Below are positions 25,894-33,056 of a DNA stretch of 64,000 nucleotides, one piece after another. The DNA is taken from NCBI RefSeq assembly GCF_900157375.1, contig NZ_LT721901.1, forward strand, positions 738,365 to 802,364, in the 5' to 3' direction. The notes beneath the pieces were generated by a model that was not told the DNA's origin, ran no database searches, and was given only the letters and a program-made list of their open reading frames with translations. The stretch comes from Mycobacterium rhizamassiliense (GTDB taxonomy: Bacteria > Actinomycetota > Actinomycetes > Mycobacteriales > Mycobacteriaceae). The stretch's first letter is position 1. Every line of letters starts with the position of its first letter. The position numbers and the translations under genes are program-made.

Positions 25894-25995
25894 ATGTCGG
25901 GCATCATCACCAAGCTCACTATCGCCGCAGTTCTCGCCTTCACCGCGTTCACTGCGACCGGTTGTTCACCTGTCTTTTCGATGTTCTCGTTCTAA
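25894..25995 (+). CDS. 33-residue lipopeptide precursor, copy 1
   Basis: A 33-codon frame starting ATG with GGAG 7 nt upstream. The protein has MSGIITK, a hydrophobic stretch (LTIAAVLAFTAFT) and a lipobox ATGC, then only CSPVFSMFSF. Cleavage by signal peptidase II would leave a lipidated decapeptide. The paralogue at 26247 shares 20 of 33 residues; ten of those identical residues use different codons, which argues that the peptide is translated and under selection. Function unknown; too short for automatic gene callers. Confidence 0.68.
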   Translation: MSGIITKLTIAAVLAFTAFTATGCSPVFSMFSF

Positions 25996-26082
25996 CTTCG
26001 GACGGCGGGGCCGCAGCGTTACAGGGTCCCGCTAACTGCGCGAATCGCGCGTGCCGGGAGTAGAGGAAACTCCACTCTTCGC

Positions 26083-26246
26083 GGGTTATCTGCCCCGGCC
26101 GAATCGGGTCTGGATGCGAACGGTGGGCGCCTTCATCCCTAGTAGTAGTTCGGAGTCGGGAGCGGCCAGCTCTTGGTCCCTCCCGACGCCACCCACCGGT
26201 TCCCCCTCGAGCCGGGTTGTCACTGTGGACGATATGGAGTGCATTT
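26083..26246 (+). ncRNA. structured leader, copy 2, of small lipopeptide gene
   Basis: Second copy of the leader. The conserved block is 26095-26138. GTCGGGAG (26155-26162) pairs perfectly with CTCCCGAC (26180-26187), and inside it GGCCA (26164-26168) pairs with TGGTC (26174-26178). A second stem CCGGTT/AGCCGG follows near 26197-26215. Against copy 1 the first stem changes sequence but keeps pairing, which supports an RNA structure. GGAG at 26236-26239 is 7 nt before the ATG, the same spacing as in copy 1. Confidence 0.55.
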
Positions 26247-26354
26247 ATGTCGGGCGTTACCAGGAAAATCAGTGTCGCGGCCATCCTCGCGTTTACCGCC
26301 GTTGCGGCGTCGGGATGCTCGCCGGTCTTTTCGCTGTTCGCCATCACGATGTAG
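26247..26354 (+). CDS. 35-residue lipopeptide precursor, copy 2
   Basis: Paralogue of the small gene at 25894. It encodes MSGVTRK, a hydrophobic stretch (ISVAAILAFTAVA), a lipobox ASGC and a mature end of CSPVFSLFAITM. The segment GCSPVFS is identical in both copies although the codons for Gly, Cys, Ser and Pro differ. A hairpin that looks like a terminator starts 3 nt after the stop. Lipid-anchored or released dodecapeptide is inferred from the lipobox; the role is unknown. Confidence 0.68.
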   Translation: MSGVTRKISVAAILAFTAVAASGCSPVFSLFAITM

Positions 26355-26357
26355 GCC

Positions 26358-26384
26358 TGCGTAGCGTGCCGGCCACGCTACGCA
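26358..26384 (+). terminator. strong hairpin after the second lipopeptide gene
   Basis: TGCGTAGCGTG (26358-26368) pairs perfectly with CACGCTACGCA (26374-26384) across a 5-nt loop, 3 nt after the TAG of the second small gene. No T-run follows, as is common for mycobacterial terminators. It marks the end of the small-gene unit and argues that this region is transcribed on the plus strand. Confidence 0.65.
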
Positions 26385-26560
26385 TCGGGCGCTCCCGCAT
26401 CGGCCGCTTGAGTCATAGCGGCCGACGGGAACGCCAAATTCACGGACCGCAAAAAAAGCGAACTGTGTTGACCGCCAAGCAAATAGAGTCCGGGATGCCG
26501 CGCATGCGGGACACAGGCCGCGCCGCCGTGCGGCGCCCGTCGGTGTACCCGCCCCCGGTT
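26385..26560. other. intergenic stretch without a recognised gene
   Basis: Between the hairpin and the methyltransferase stop. I see no open frame with coding character and no clear repeat. A purine run AAAAAAAGCG around 26452 is the only notable composition feature. Confidence 0.4.
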
Positions 26561-27241
26561 CTAGCTAATCGCCATCGCCGGGGACGCCCGCCCCACCAGG
26601 AGCGGATGCACGATCGACGGCATGCCGCGCCAGACGGCCTCGTCGGCCGTGACGGTAAACCCGCAGGCACGCATCAGTTCCCCGGTCGGGCGGTTGCAGC
26701 GGCAGCCGCCGCCGAAGTGACGCCACGGGTGCAGCAGTCGGTCCTGCAGCGCGGCGAGGAACCGCGAGTTCGCGCGGACGTGCTCGATGAACAGCAACTG
26801 TCCGTCGGGTCGCAGGATCCGGGCGATCTCGCGCAGCGCGCGTTCGGGGTGATCGACGGTGCACAGCACGAGCGTGGACACGACGGTGTCCACGGACGCG
26901 TCGGCGAACGGCAGGCGCTCGGCGGGCGCGTCGACGATTCGCGCGGTTCGGCCGTGCCGCCGCAGGCGGCGCGCGAGGCGCCGGCGCATCGACGGCACGG
27001 GTTCGGCGAGCACGAGCTCGGCGACCCGATCGGAATAGTGCGCGATGTTCAGTCCGGTGCCGGCGCCGATCTCGACGACGCGGCCGTACGCGCCCGCCAC
27101 CAGCATGCCGCGCCGACCGCGCATGCCCGCGAGTTCGCCGAACCAGAGGAACGGGTCGTAAACCAGGGCCATCACCCGCAGCCACGCCGGGGACGGCGGG
27201 CTGACCGGTAATTCGGCGTTGGCGATGTCGGTGTCCGTCAT
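26561..27241 (-). CDS. class I SAM-dependent methyltransferase
   Basis: 226 residues. Motif I is VVEIGAGTGLNIAHY near residue 54, motif II is near AELVLAEPVPSM, and VSTLVLCTVDHPERAL plus RPDGQLLFIEHV mark motifs IV-V. It resembles UbiE-like and phosphatidylethanolamine N-methyltransferase-like enzymes. The late Cys/Asn pair CRCNRPTGELMRACGF is a conserved block in this subgroup. Transcribed opposite to the small lipopeptide genes; substrate unknown. Confidence 0.85.
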   Translation of the reverse strand: MTDTDIANAELPVSPPSPAWLRVMALVYDPFLWFGELAGMRGRRGMLVAGAYGRVVEIGAGTGLNIAHYSDRVAELVLAEPVPSMRRRLARRLRRHGRTARIVDAPAERLPFADASVDTVVSTLVLCTVDHPERALREIARILRPDGQLLFIEHVRANSRFLAALQDRLLHPWRHFGGGCRCNRPTGELMRACGFTVTADEAVWRGMPSIVHPLLVGRASPAMAIS

Positions 27242-27321
27242 GCCGCGAAGCTACGGGCGGCCGCGCGCCGCGCGCATCCCCCGGCGCGGCCATCTTCGAC
27301 AAATGGCCGGATCGGGCTATC

Positions 27322-28359
27322 TCACAGCAGGCCCAGCCGCGCGGCCTCGGCGACGGCGGCCGTCCGCGTGGTGCGGCCCAGCTTGGTGCGAATGTTCGCG
27401 ACGTGGCGGTGCACGGTGTGCGGGCTCAGCACCAGCTGCTCGGCGATCTCGCGATCGGACAGGCCGCGCGCAACGCAGGCGAGGATCTCGCGCTCGCGGT
27501 CGGACAGCAGCACCGGCGGCTCGTCGCCCGCATCGTGCGGCTGCGGCGCCGCGGGCGTTTGGCAGCAGGCGCGGGCGACGGAGTCGACGTCGTCGTGCCA
27601 GGGGAAGTGCGCGCTGCCGGGCAACGGGACGAACGTCGCACCCGGGATTCCGGCGGCGACCTCGCGCCCGAGCCGGTACGGGATGGCGCGGTCGTCGCGA
27701 CGATGCACGACCAGCGTCGGGACCTCGACGCGGGCCAGATACTCGCGCACGTCGAGGCGATACACCAGGGCCAGCAGGTCCGCGGCGGTCTCGGCCGTCG
27801 CCGCCTCGCGCTGAAACCGCGCGAAGCGATCCAGCGACGCGGCGTCGGCGCCGCCGAGAAACATGTTGCTGAGCATGCGCGCACCGAGGCCCCAGTGCGC
27901 GCGGACCGCCGCGAGGATCGCCTCGGCAACCTCAGGGGCGGTGATCGCCGCGCCGTCGGCGTACGACCCGTACAGCACCAGGCGGTCGACGCGCTCGGGA
28001 TGCATTGCGGCAAAAGCGATTGCGGTGCAGCTGCCCGACGAGCCGCCGAACAGCGTCACGCGCCGCAGGCCGAGTTCGTCCAGCAGCGCGCGCAGCGTCG
28101 CGACTTCGCCGTCGAGGGTGAGATCCGCTTCGCGCACCGTGCGGTCGGACATGCCGACGCCGAGGCGGTCGTAGCGGATCAGCGTGTGGCCCTGCGCGAC
28201 GCCTTGCCAGAAGCGCCGGAAGCCCGCGTCCTGCCAGTCGAGTTCGAGGTGGCTCACCCACCACGCTGGAGCCACCAGCGGTGGACCGTCCCCGCGCACC
28301 TCGTACGCGATGCGCCGCGCGCCGAGGGGAAGGAACTGGATCGCGGACTTGTCCAGCAT
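27322..28359 (-). CDS. alpha/beta-hydrolase fused to a LuxR-type DNA-binding domain
   Basis: 345 residues in two parts. Residues 1-265 form an alpha/beta hydrolase: RYDRLGVGMSD, the nucleophile elbow FGGSSGSC (Ser near residue 107), VVHRRDDRAIPY with the likely Asp, and GSAHFPWH with the His. Residues 275-345 form a LuxR/GerE helix-turn-helix (LSDREREILACVARGLS, SPHTVHRHVANIRTKLG). The enzyme-like part may sense a small ester or lactone and control DNA binding (inference). Regulatory targets unknown; its neighbour in the same direction is the methyltransferase at 26561, 80 bp away. Confidence 0.87.
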   Translation of the reverse strand: MLDKSAIQFLPLGARRIAYEVRGDGPPLVAPAWWVSHLELDWQDAGFRRFWQGVAQGHTLIRYDRLGVGMSDRTVREADLTLDGEVATLRALLDELGLRRVTLFGGSSGSCTAIAFAAMHPERVDRLVLYGSYADGAAITAPEVAEAILAAVRAHWGLGARMLSNMFLGGADAASLDRFARFQREAATAETAADLLALVYRLDVREYLARVEVPTLVVHRRDDRAIPYRLGREVAAGIPGATFVPLPGSAHFPWHDDVDSVARACCQTPAAPQPHDAGDEPPVLLSDREREILACVARGLSDREIAEQLVLSPHTVHRHVANIRTKLGRTTRTAAVAEAARLGLL

Positions 28360-28456
28360 CGCCTGAGCCTACGGCGACCTGAAGAGCTGTGCCGGATTAT
28401 TTTGCCGACCGTCGAGGTTGATTAGGTTGCGTGTGCGCAGGGCTGAGGAGGTATCG

Positions 28457-29077
28457 GTGACTCATCTTCATCAGCCGACACTATTCGACGACGACGAAAA
28501 CCAAGCTCCGGCAATCGATCTCGCGGCCTTCGGGGCCGCTACGGAGCACCAGCTCGACGAGCATTCGTGGATCACTCATGTGCCCGGCCTGCTCACCGGC
28601 CATTGGCGGCTGCTGGACGAGCTGGCCACCCTGGATGTGTGGGAACAGCGCCGGCGCTGGATGTTCGACAGCATGGTCGACGAGCCCAGGCTGACCGGCG
28701 AATACGTGGACCTGGCCGTTGCACCGGCCCTGCTTGCGGAGCTGGCCGCCACGCTCGGTGAGCAATTCGAGGTGCCCTACGACCGGATCTGGATGAACTG
28801 GTATCGAGATCACCGGGACGGCACCGGCTGGCTCGCCGACCGGCCGGCGCACCAGGCACCGACGGCGATCGTGCCCGTGCTGAGCCTCGGCGCCCCACGG
28901 CGCTTCCTCGTTCGCCCGAGCGGGGGCGGCCCGAGCACCGTGTTCACTCCGGCGGGCGGCGACCTGATCGTCATGCGGGGTCGCTGTCAGCGCGACTGGC
29001 AGCATTGCGTGCCCAAGCAGAAAACTCCGTTGGGGCCGCGGATGAGCCTGAACTTCTCCAGCGTCACCCAGTCCTAG
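28457..29077 (+). CDS. AlkB-like 2-oxoglutarate dioxygenase fold with a missing iron ligand
   Basis: 206 residues from GTG 28457, chosen because GAGGAGGT lies just upstream. The fold markers are present: MNWYRDHRDG near 113-122, the second-strand QHCVPK with His183, and Arg195 in GPRMSLNF for 2-oxoglutarate. At the place where mycobacterial AlkB proteins have WHGD (the first His and Asp iron ligands), this protein reads WLAD (Leu126, Asp128). If the alignment is right, the Fe(II) site lacks one His. AlkB enzymes remove alkyl groups from DNA or RNA bases; activity here is doubtful. Confidence 0.75.
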   Translation: MTHLHQPTLFDDDENQAPAIDLAAFGAATEHQLDEHSWITHVPGLLTGHWRLLDELATLDVWEQRRRWMFDSMVDEPRLTGEYVDLAVAPALLAELAATLGEQFEVPYDRIWMNWYRDHRDGTGWLADRPAHQAPTAIVPVLSLGAPRRFLVRPSGGGPSTVFTPAGGDLIVMRGRCQRDWQHCVPKQKTPLGPRMSLNFSSVTQS

Positions 29078-29138
29078 TTGCCGGAAGCACGGTGACGAGA
29101 CAATCAGTGTGGGCCAGGCCAGTGAAAGTCTTTCGAAA

Positions 29139-29696
29139 TCAAGACAATTGGTCGGCGGGTACTTGCTCGGGAACCGTGTTCTGTTTGGTCGTCACGTCGC
29201 GGCACTCTCCATACAGGCTGATTGATCCTCCGGAGTTCTGGACCGGTGAATAGACGTCGAAAACTGCCGTGACACCTTGTTTACTGACGGCGGGGGCGTG
29301 GGTGCGGAAATCGCCGGGAGCTCCCCAGCCGTGTTGCTTGAGCATCGCGATCATTTGTTGAACCTCGGCTTGGGAAGCTTCGAGGGTCGGCGCGTGGTCG
29401 TAGGCGATGACGACTCTGCCGCGGAAAGGCGCCTCTCCCTGGTCGTTGCAGGAGTCTCGGGAGAAGTTGGCGGATGCGCCTTTGAGGGCCAGCGTGGTCA
29501 CGACATCGCGTGCGGCGCTGATGACTTGCGCTTTGGACTGGTCGGGAGTCATCGGGTCATGCACCCCTTCGCTCAAATTCTTTACCGTGCTGCAAGATTG
29601 AAGTGCGATAGCGACCGCGCCTGCCAGGACGCAGACAACCGCTCGGCGCCGGATGACGGTAGCGATGCGTCTGAACATATTCCTCGATCGGTTCAA
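29139..29696 (-). CDS. putative lipoprotein (LppJ/LprP-like)
   Basis: 185 residues. A basic N-terminus (RRIATVIRRR) leads into a hydrophobic segment and the lipobox LQSC near residue 35. The TTG at 29696 is preferred: it overlaps the TGA of the hydrolase gene (TTGA) and AAGGGAG lies 8 nt upstream; an ATG at 29678 is the alternative. M. tuberculosis has similar adjacent pairs, Rv2079/lppJ and Rv0963c/lprP as I recall, so this lipoprotein probably works with the hydrolase upstream. Function unknown. Confidence 0.75.
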   Translation of the reverse strand: MNRSRNMFRRIATVIRRRAVVCVLAGAVAIALQSCSTVKNLSEGVHDPMTPDQSKAQVISAARDVVTTLALKGASANFSRDSCNDQGEAPFRGRVVIAYDHAPTLEASQAEVQQMIAMLKQHGWGAPGDFRTHAPAVSKQGVTAVFDVYSPVQNSGGSISLYGECRDVTTKQNTVPEQVPADQLS

Positions 29697-31531
29697 TGGT
29701 AGTGCTCCCTTGTTGGGCGGCGAAGACTCTCGGGATCGAATTGATCAGGGAGCCAATAGGCGCCGCGGTGTGCTGCGGTCATGTTGTCGTGGGCGAGCGC
29801 ATCACCGTGACCGGAGGCGATGTCGCCGATGCTGAACAGCGATTCGTTGCCCGGCGTGAAGTAGCTGCTGTGATCCTTTAGCGGGAAGGTCAGACCCGGC
29901 GCTTCCGCTTTGAAGCGGGTCGAACCGTAGCCCTCGATGGCAGGGTCGTCACCCAGTCCGATAGTGACTCCGGTGAAAGGTACGTGGCCCTGAATGCCGC
30001 CGAAATGGGTGACCGGGTCTGTCGAGGCGGCGCCGACGTACACGTGTCCGCCTTCGGCCAGGTGGAAGTCAGCGGCGCTGTGGGCAAGGTCTGTTCCCGG
30101 GCACCCGACGAGCACCACATCGTTGGCGTGCATTCCGGATCCGGCTGCAGCGTCGGCCACTGTCGTCGAGCCGTAGGAATGCCCGATCACCGTCACGTGA
30201 GACGAGCCTGGGTCGTGCGTCACGCCAAGGGCGTTGACGTCTGCGGCTAGCAAACCGCTGCCGTTCCTGGCGAGCGTTGGTTGCCCGATCTGGGGGTCGA
30301 ACGGGCTGTCGGGAGCGTGATATCCCATCCAGACCAATACCGAGTTCGTCTTGCCCGGGTCGGCGCGCTGGGCTTCGTTGAAGACATTCAGCCCGGCACG
30401 GTTGGTCAGGTAGCCATCGCGGACGCTGCTTCCTGTCCCCGGCACGACCACGGTCGTGTTGTTGGCCTTGTCGGGATTGTTGATCGCGATGGCTTCCCGG
30501 CCTCGGCCGTCGAAGGCTTCCGGGTCATAGGTTTGCAGAAAGACGGGGTTCTTCCCGCCGTCAGAATCGGTGCTGAGGCCGTTCTTTGTCTGCTCAGCGT
30601 TGTTGTAGCGGGTGATGGCCGAGGGCGTGAGGCCGTATAGCTCGGGGTGTTGGGTGACCTGATCAACGGGGACGTGGCCGCGGGCGGCAGCACTTTCGAC
30701 GCGGTTGATGTCATCGTTCATGACGGCCTGGTTGACCTTGTCGCGTGAGATTGTGTCGATGCCGTTGAGGTTTCCCAGCTCGGGCGGGTGCTGGGCGAGC
30801 AACTGATCCCGTTGCTGTTGGCTAAGGGAATCCCACCACCTCTTCACATCTTGGGGTTTGGTGGCGGGCGGGGGGATTTGGATCTGCTCGGGCTTGCCCT
30901 CGGCGTCCATCGACTTGATTGCCTTGGGGTCGTATCCGTCGCCACGCAGCGTGGCCAGAGACTTCTGCAGGAAATCCGAGTAGCCGTCACGCAGCGACTC
31001 AAGCTGACCCAGCGCCGATTTGGTGTCGTCGACCGCGTCCTGTTCCAGGGCATCGATGAGAGCATTGAGCGCGGATTGATCGGCAGCCGTGAGATGGCCT
31101 TGTTTCTCCAACTCGACCGCCTGACCAATCTCGTTGTCGAGCTGCTGCAGTTGGCCTTCCAGGGTCGAGATCACCGTGGCGCCGGTGCGCTGCGCTTCGG
31201 CCAGGGCAGCGGCGATATTTTCCAGATCGACCCCGATCTTGGGCAGCTGCAGCGACTGCGCCCCAAGGGACTTCGTCACCTCTTGCACTTCCGCGGAGTC
31301 GTTGACCGGATGTTCACCGCTATCTTGCCGATTCCATGACGCCTCAAAGCGCTGACGGGCTTGCTCGAAGGCGTTGTTCGATTCGGTAGTACACCGGCCC
31401 GCAGCATGGAATGCCTCCGCCAGACCAGAAATCTGTGCCGGTCGGCCAGCCTGCAGGCTCTGGTTTACGGCCCATGGGTCACCACCGGCTTCACCGATCA
31501 GCGCCGGGACGCTTATGTACTTGAGTTGCAC
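29693..31531 (-). CDS. DUF1023-type alpha/beta hydrolase (Rv2079/Rv0963c-like)
   Basis: 612 residues. The N-terminal ~240 residues are helical and charged (AEVQEVTKSLG, LEGQLQQLDNEIGQAVELE), like WXG100-associated regions. The C-terminal ~320 residues form an alpha/beta hydrolase with the elbow VIGHSYGSTTVA (Ser near residue 455), preceded by VVPGTGSSV and WMGYHAPDSP. Start is GTG, overlapping by 17 bp the remnant of a small gene upstream. It is coupled to the lipoprotein downstream. This module recurs in mycobacterial genomes; an envelope or secreted hydrolase role is inference. Confidence 0.82.
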   Translation of the reverse strand: MQLKYISVPALIGEAGGDPWAVNQSLQAGRPAQISGLAEAFHAAGRCTTESNNAFEQARQRFEASWNRQDSGEHPVNDSAEVQEVTKSLGAQSLQLPKIGVDLENIAAALAEAQRTGATVISTLEGQLQQLDNEIGQAVELEKQGHLTAADQSALNALIDALEQDAVDDTKSALGQLESLRDGYSDFLQKSLATLRGDGYDPKAIKSMDAEGKPEQIQIPPPATKPQDVKRWWDSLSQQQRDQLLAQHPPELGNLNGIDTISRDKVNQAVMNDDINRVESAAARGHVPVDQVTQHPELYGLTPSAITRYNNAEQTKNGLSTDSDGGKNPVFLQTYDPEAFDGRGREAIAINNPDKANNTTVVVPGTGSSVRDGYLTNRAGLNVFNEAQRADPGKTNSVLVWMGYHAPDSPFDPQIGQPTLARNGSGLLAADVNALGVTHDPGSSHVTVIGHSYGSTTVADAAAGSGMHANDVVLVGCPGTDLAHSAADFHLAEGGHVYVGAASTDPVTHFGGIQGHVPFTGVTIGLGDDPAIEGYGSTRFKAEAPGLTFPLKDHSSYFTPGNESLFSIGDIASGHGDALAHDNMTAAHRGAYWLPDQFDPESLRRPTREHYH

Positions 31532-31678
31532 CGCACGGTCCGCAGTCTCGCGGCGTTGCGCTCATCCATGTCGGTGAACTCCGAAGCGGCCCGATGGGCC
31601 TTGCTGCCAAGGGCGACGATTGGCGTGGCGGGACAGCTGGTTGCCCCGTGCACAAAGCAATCCAGGATCAACAAACAT
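31513..31678 (-). pseudogene. internally deleted small gene upstream of the DUF1023 hydrolase
   Basis: Two pieces of one small protein remain. From ATG 31678 the frame reads MFVDPGLLCARGNQLSRHA, then the matching C-terminus continues in another frame as VALGSKAHRAASEFTDMDER up to the TAA at 31513-31515. Related mycobacterial loci, as I recall, carry a ~100-residue DUF2580-like protein here that starts MFVDP and ends near FTDMDERNA. The remnant is 166 bp, not a multiple of three, so about 140 bp and the reading frame have been lost. The ATG frame itself stops after ~38 codons. Confidence 0.65.
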
Positions 31679-32180
31679 CGCCGCCCTCCCGTGCCGACCG
31701 TTAGCCTACCGCCGCGGACATGGGCGTCAATTCACGTTGAACTCGGCGTTCTGCGTGGCCGAGTCGAAAGCGTAGGCGACATTCACCGGCGTCTTCAGTG
31801 CAGTACGACGCGTTAAAATGAGAGCCAAATCGATGCCCAGTTTGCCCAAAATTAATTGCGCCGTAAATGCACGCTGCAGCACATGCCTGCGCCGCCGAAT
31901 CAATCGATGAACAGGTCTTTTATCCTAGAACTGCCCGCACCGGCCTTGGCTTTCCAGTTCTCGGGCCTGTCGGCCTTTTCGTTGTCGTCGGAGCCAGCGT
32001 GGACCAAATACTTAGAAGATGCGACGCACAAGGTGCGGAGTCCGTACAACAATTGTTCAACGCCGCGAATCAGTACAGGAAGAAAAGAGCGGCTGGAATT
32101 TCACGCCGTCCGAATACTTTGCGACGCAACTACCCCCCCGCCATCACTACCTTTACGAAGGCGGCGGCGGTGGTATCGAC
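31679..32180. other. decayed intergenic/element remnant, no intact gene
   Basis: About 500 bp of lower-GC sequence between the broken small gene and the integrase remnant. Short open frames are present but none has mycobacterial codon use or a recognisable domain. A fragment around 32060-32120 (NAANQYRKKRA) could be part of the integrase N-terminal region. It looks like the eroded interior of an integrated element. Confidence 0.45.
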
Positions 32181-32349
32181 GGGCTTCGCCTTCACGATCT
32201 GCGGCACACTGGTGCCTCGCTGGCCATCACGTCACGGTGGTGCATAAGTCGGCGGTGCTCACCCTGGACAAGTACGGCCACTTGTTCCCTGATGACTCGA
32301 CGCCGGCAGGGACGTTCAAACCTGCTGCAGCGGCCCGAAATAGCCGCTG
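32181..32349 (+). pseudogene. tyrosine integrase remnant
   Basis: 32181-32228 reads GLRLHDLRHTGASLAI, the box with the catalytic His-x-x-Arg of phage integrases. From 32240 in a different frame follows HKSAVLTLDKYGHLFPDD with the nucleophile Tyr. Intact mycobacteriophage integrases have about 15-18 residues between these blocks; here only four codons' worth of sequence lies between and the frame shifts. The remnant ends 5 bp from the 3' end of tRNA-Tyr, the usual side for an integrase that used the tRNA as attachment site. Confidence 0.8.
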
Positions 32350-32354
32350 AACTG

Positions 32355-32440
32355 TGGTGGCAGGTACTGGATTCGAACCAGTGTAGGCGTAAGCCGACGG
32401 ATTTACAGTCCGCTCCCATTGGCCACTCGGGCAACCTGCC
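32355..32440 (-). tRNA. tRNA-Tyr (anticodon GTA)
   Basis: On the minus strand the acceptor arms GGCAGGT and ACCTGCC pair over 7 bp, followed by ACCA, so the discriminator and CCA are encoded. The anticodon stem GCGGA/TCCGT holds loop CTGTAAA with anticodon GTA. A long variable arm and GGTTCGAATCC in the T arm are present, as expected for bacterial tRNA-Tyr. The 3' end faces the integrase remnant. Confidence 0.95.
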
Positions 32441-32509
32441 GCCTAGCAGGTTACAACGAACCGGTAGACAGATCACAAACGGCTAGCACCAACCAGGAAG
32501 GGCCATCGC

Positions 32510-33001
32510 ATGGCGGACTCATCGTTCGACATCGTCAGCAAGTTCGACCGGCAAGAGGTCGACAACGCGCTCAACCAGGCGGCCAAGGAGCTGTCCACCC
32601 GCTTCGACTTCCGCGGCACCGACACCACGATCGCGTGGAAGGGCGAGGAATCCGTCGAGCTGACCTCGTCCACCGAGGAGCGCATCAAGGCCGCGATCGA
32701 CGTCTTCAAGGAGAAACTGATCCGCCGCGACATCTCGATGAAGGCCTTTGACGCCGGCGAGCCGCAGCCGTCCGGCAAGACGTTCAAGGTCACCGGCACC
32801 CTCAAGCAGGGCATCGACAGCGAGAACGCCAAAAAGATCACCAAAATCATCCGCGACGACGGGCCCAAGGGCGTCAAGGCCCAGATCCAGGGCGACGAGA
32901 TCCGGGTCAGCAGCAAGAAGCGTGACGACCTACAGGCCGTGCAGGCCCTGCTGCGCGGCGCCGACCTGGAAGTGGCGCTGCAGTTCGTCAACTACCGCTA
33001 G
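32510..33001 (+). CDS. YajQ-family nucleotide-binding protein (Rv0566c-like)
   Basis: 163 residues, the standard size of YajQ. It opens with [20 protein letters not shown] and contains the conserved [11 protein letters not shown] near residue 30 and [20 protein letters not shown] near 105. The fold has two RNA-recognition-like halves. Some homologues bind cyclic di-GMP or help phage transcription; the mycobacterial role is not settled. It begins 69 bp from the divergent tRNA-Tyr and opens the block syntenic with M. tuberculosis Rv0566c onward. Confidence 0.92.
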   Translation: MADSSFDIVSKFDRQEVDNALNQAAKELSTRFDFRGTDTTIAWKGEESVELTSSTEERIKAAIDVFKEKLIRRDISMKAFDAGEPQPSGKTFKVTGTLKQGIDSENAKKITKIIRDDGPKGVKAQIQGDEIRVSSKKRDDLQAVQALLRGADLEVALQFVNYR

Positions 33002-33056
33002 CGTGCAGTTCGTGCGGTAGCCTGGAGTTGCATGAACCGCACGTAGAGGGGCTGGC

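Noticed and set aside
25686..26063. Longer plus-strand frames covering the leader of the first lipopeptide gene.
   Set aside because: The leader is conserved at nucleotide level with a one-base insertion that shifts the frame between copies, so it is not protein-coding.
31867..32247. A possible intact gene in the low-GC stretch before tRNA-Tyr.
   Set aside because: Codon use is poor, no ribosome site is seen, and the integrase motifs are in other frames; it is treated as decayed element DNA.
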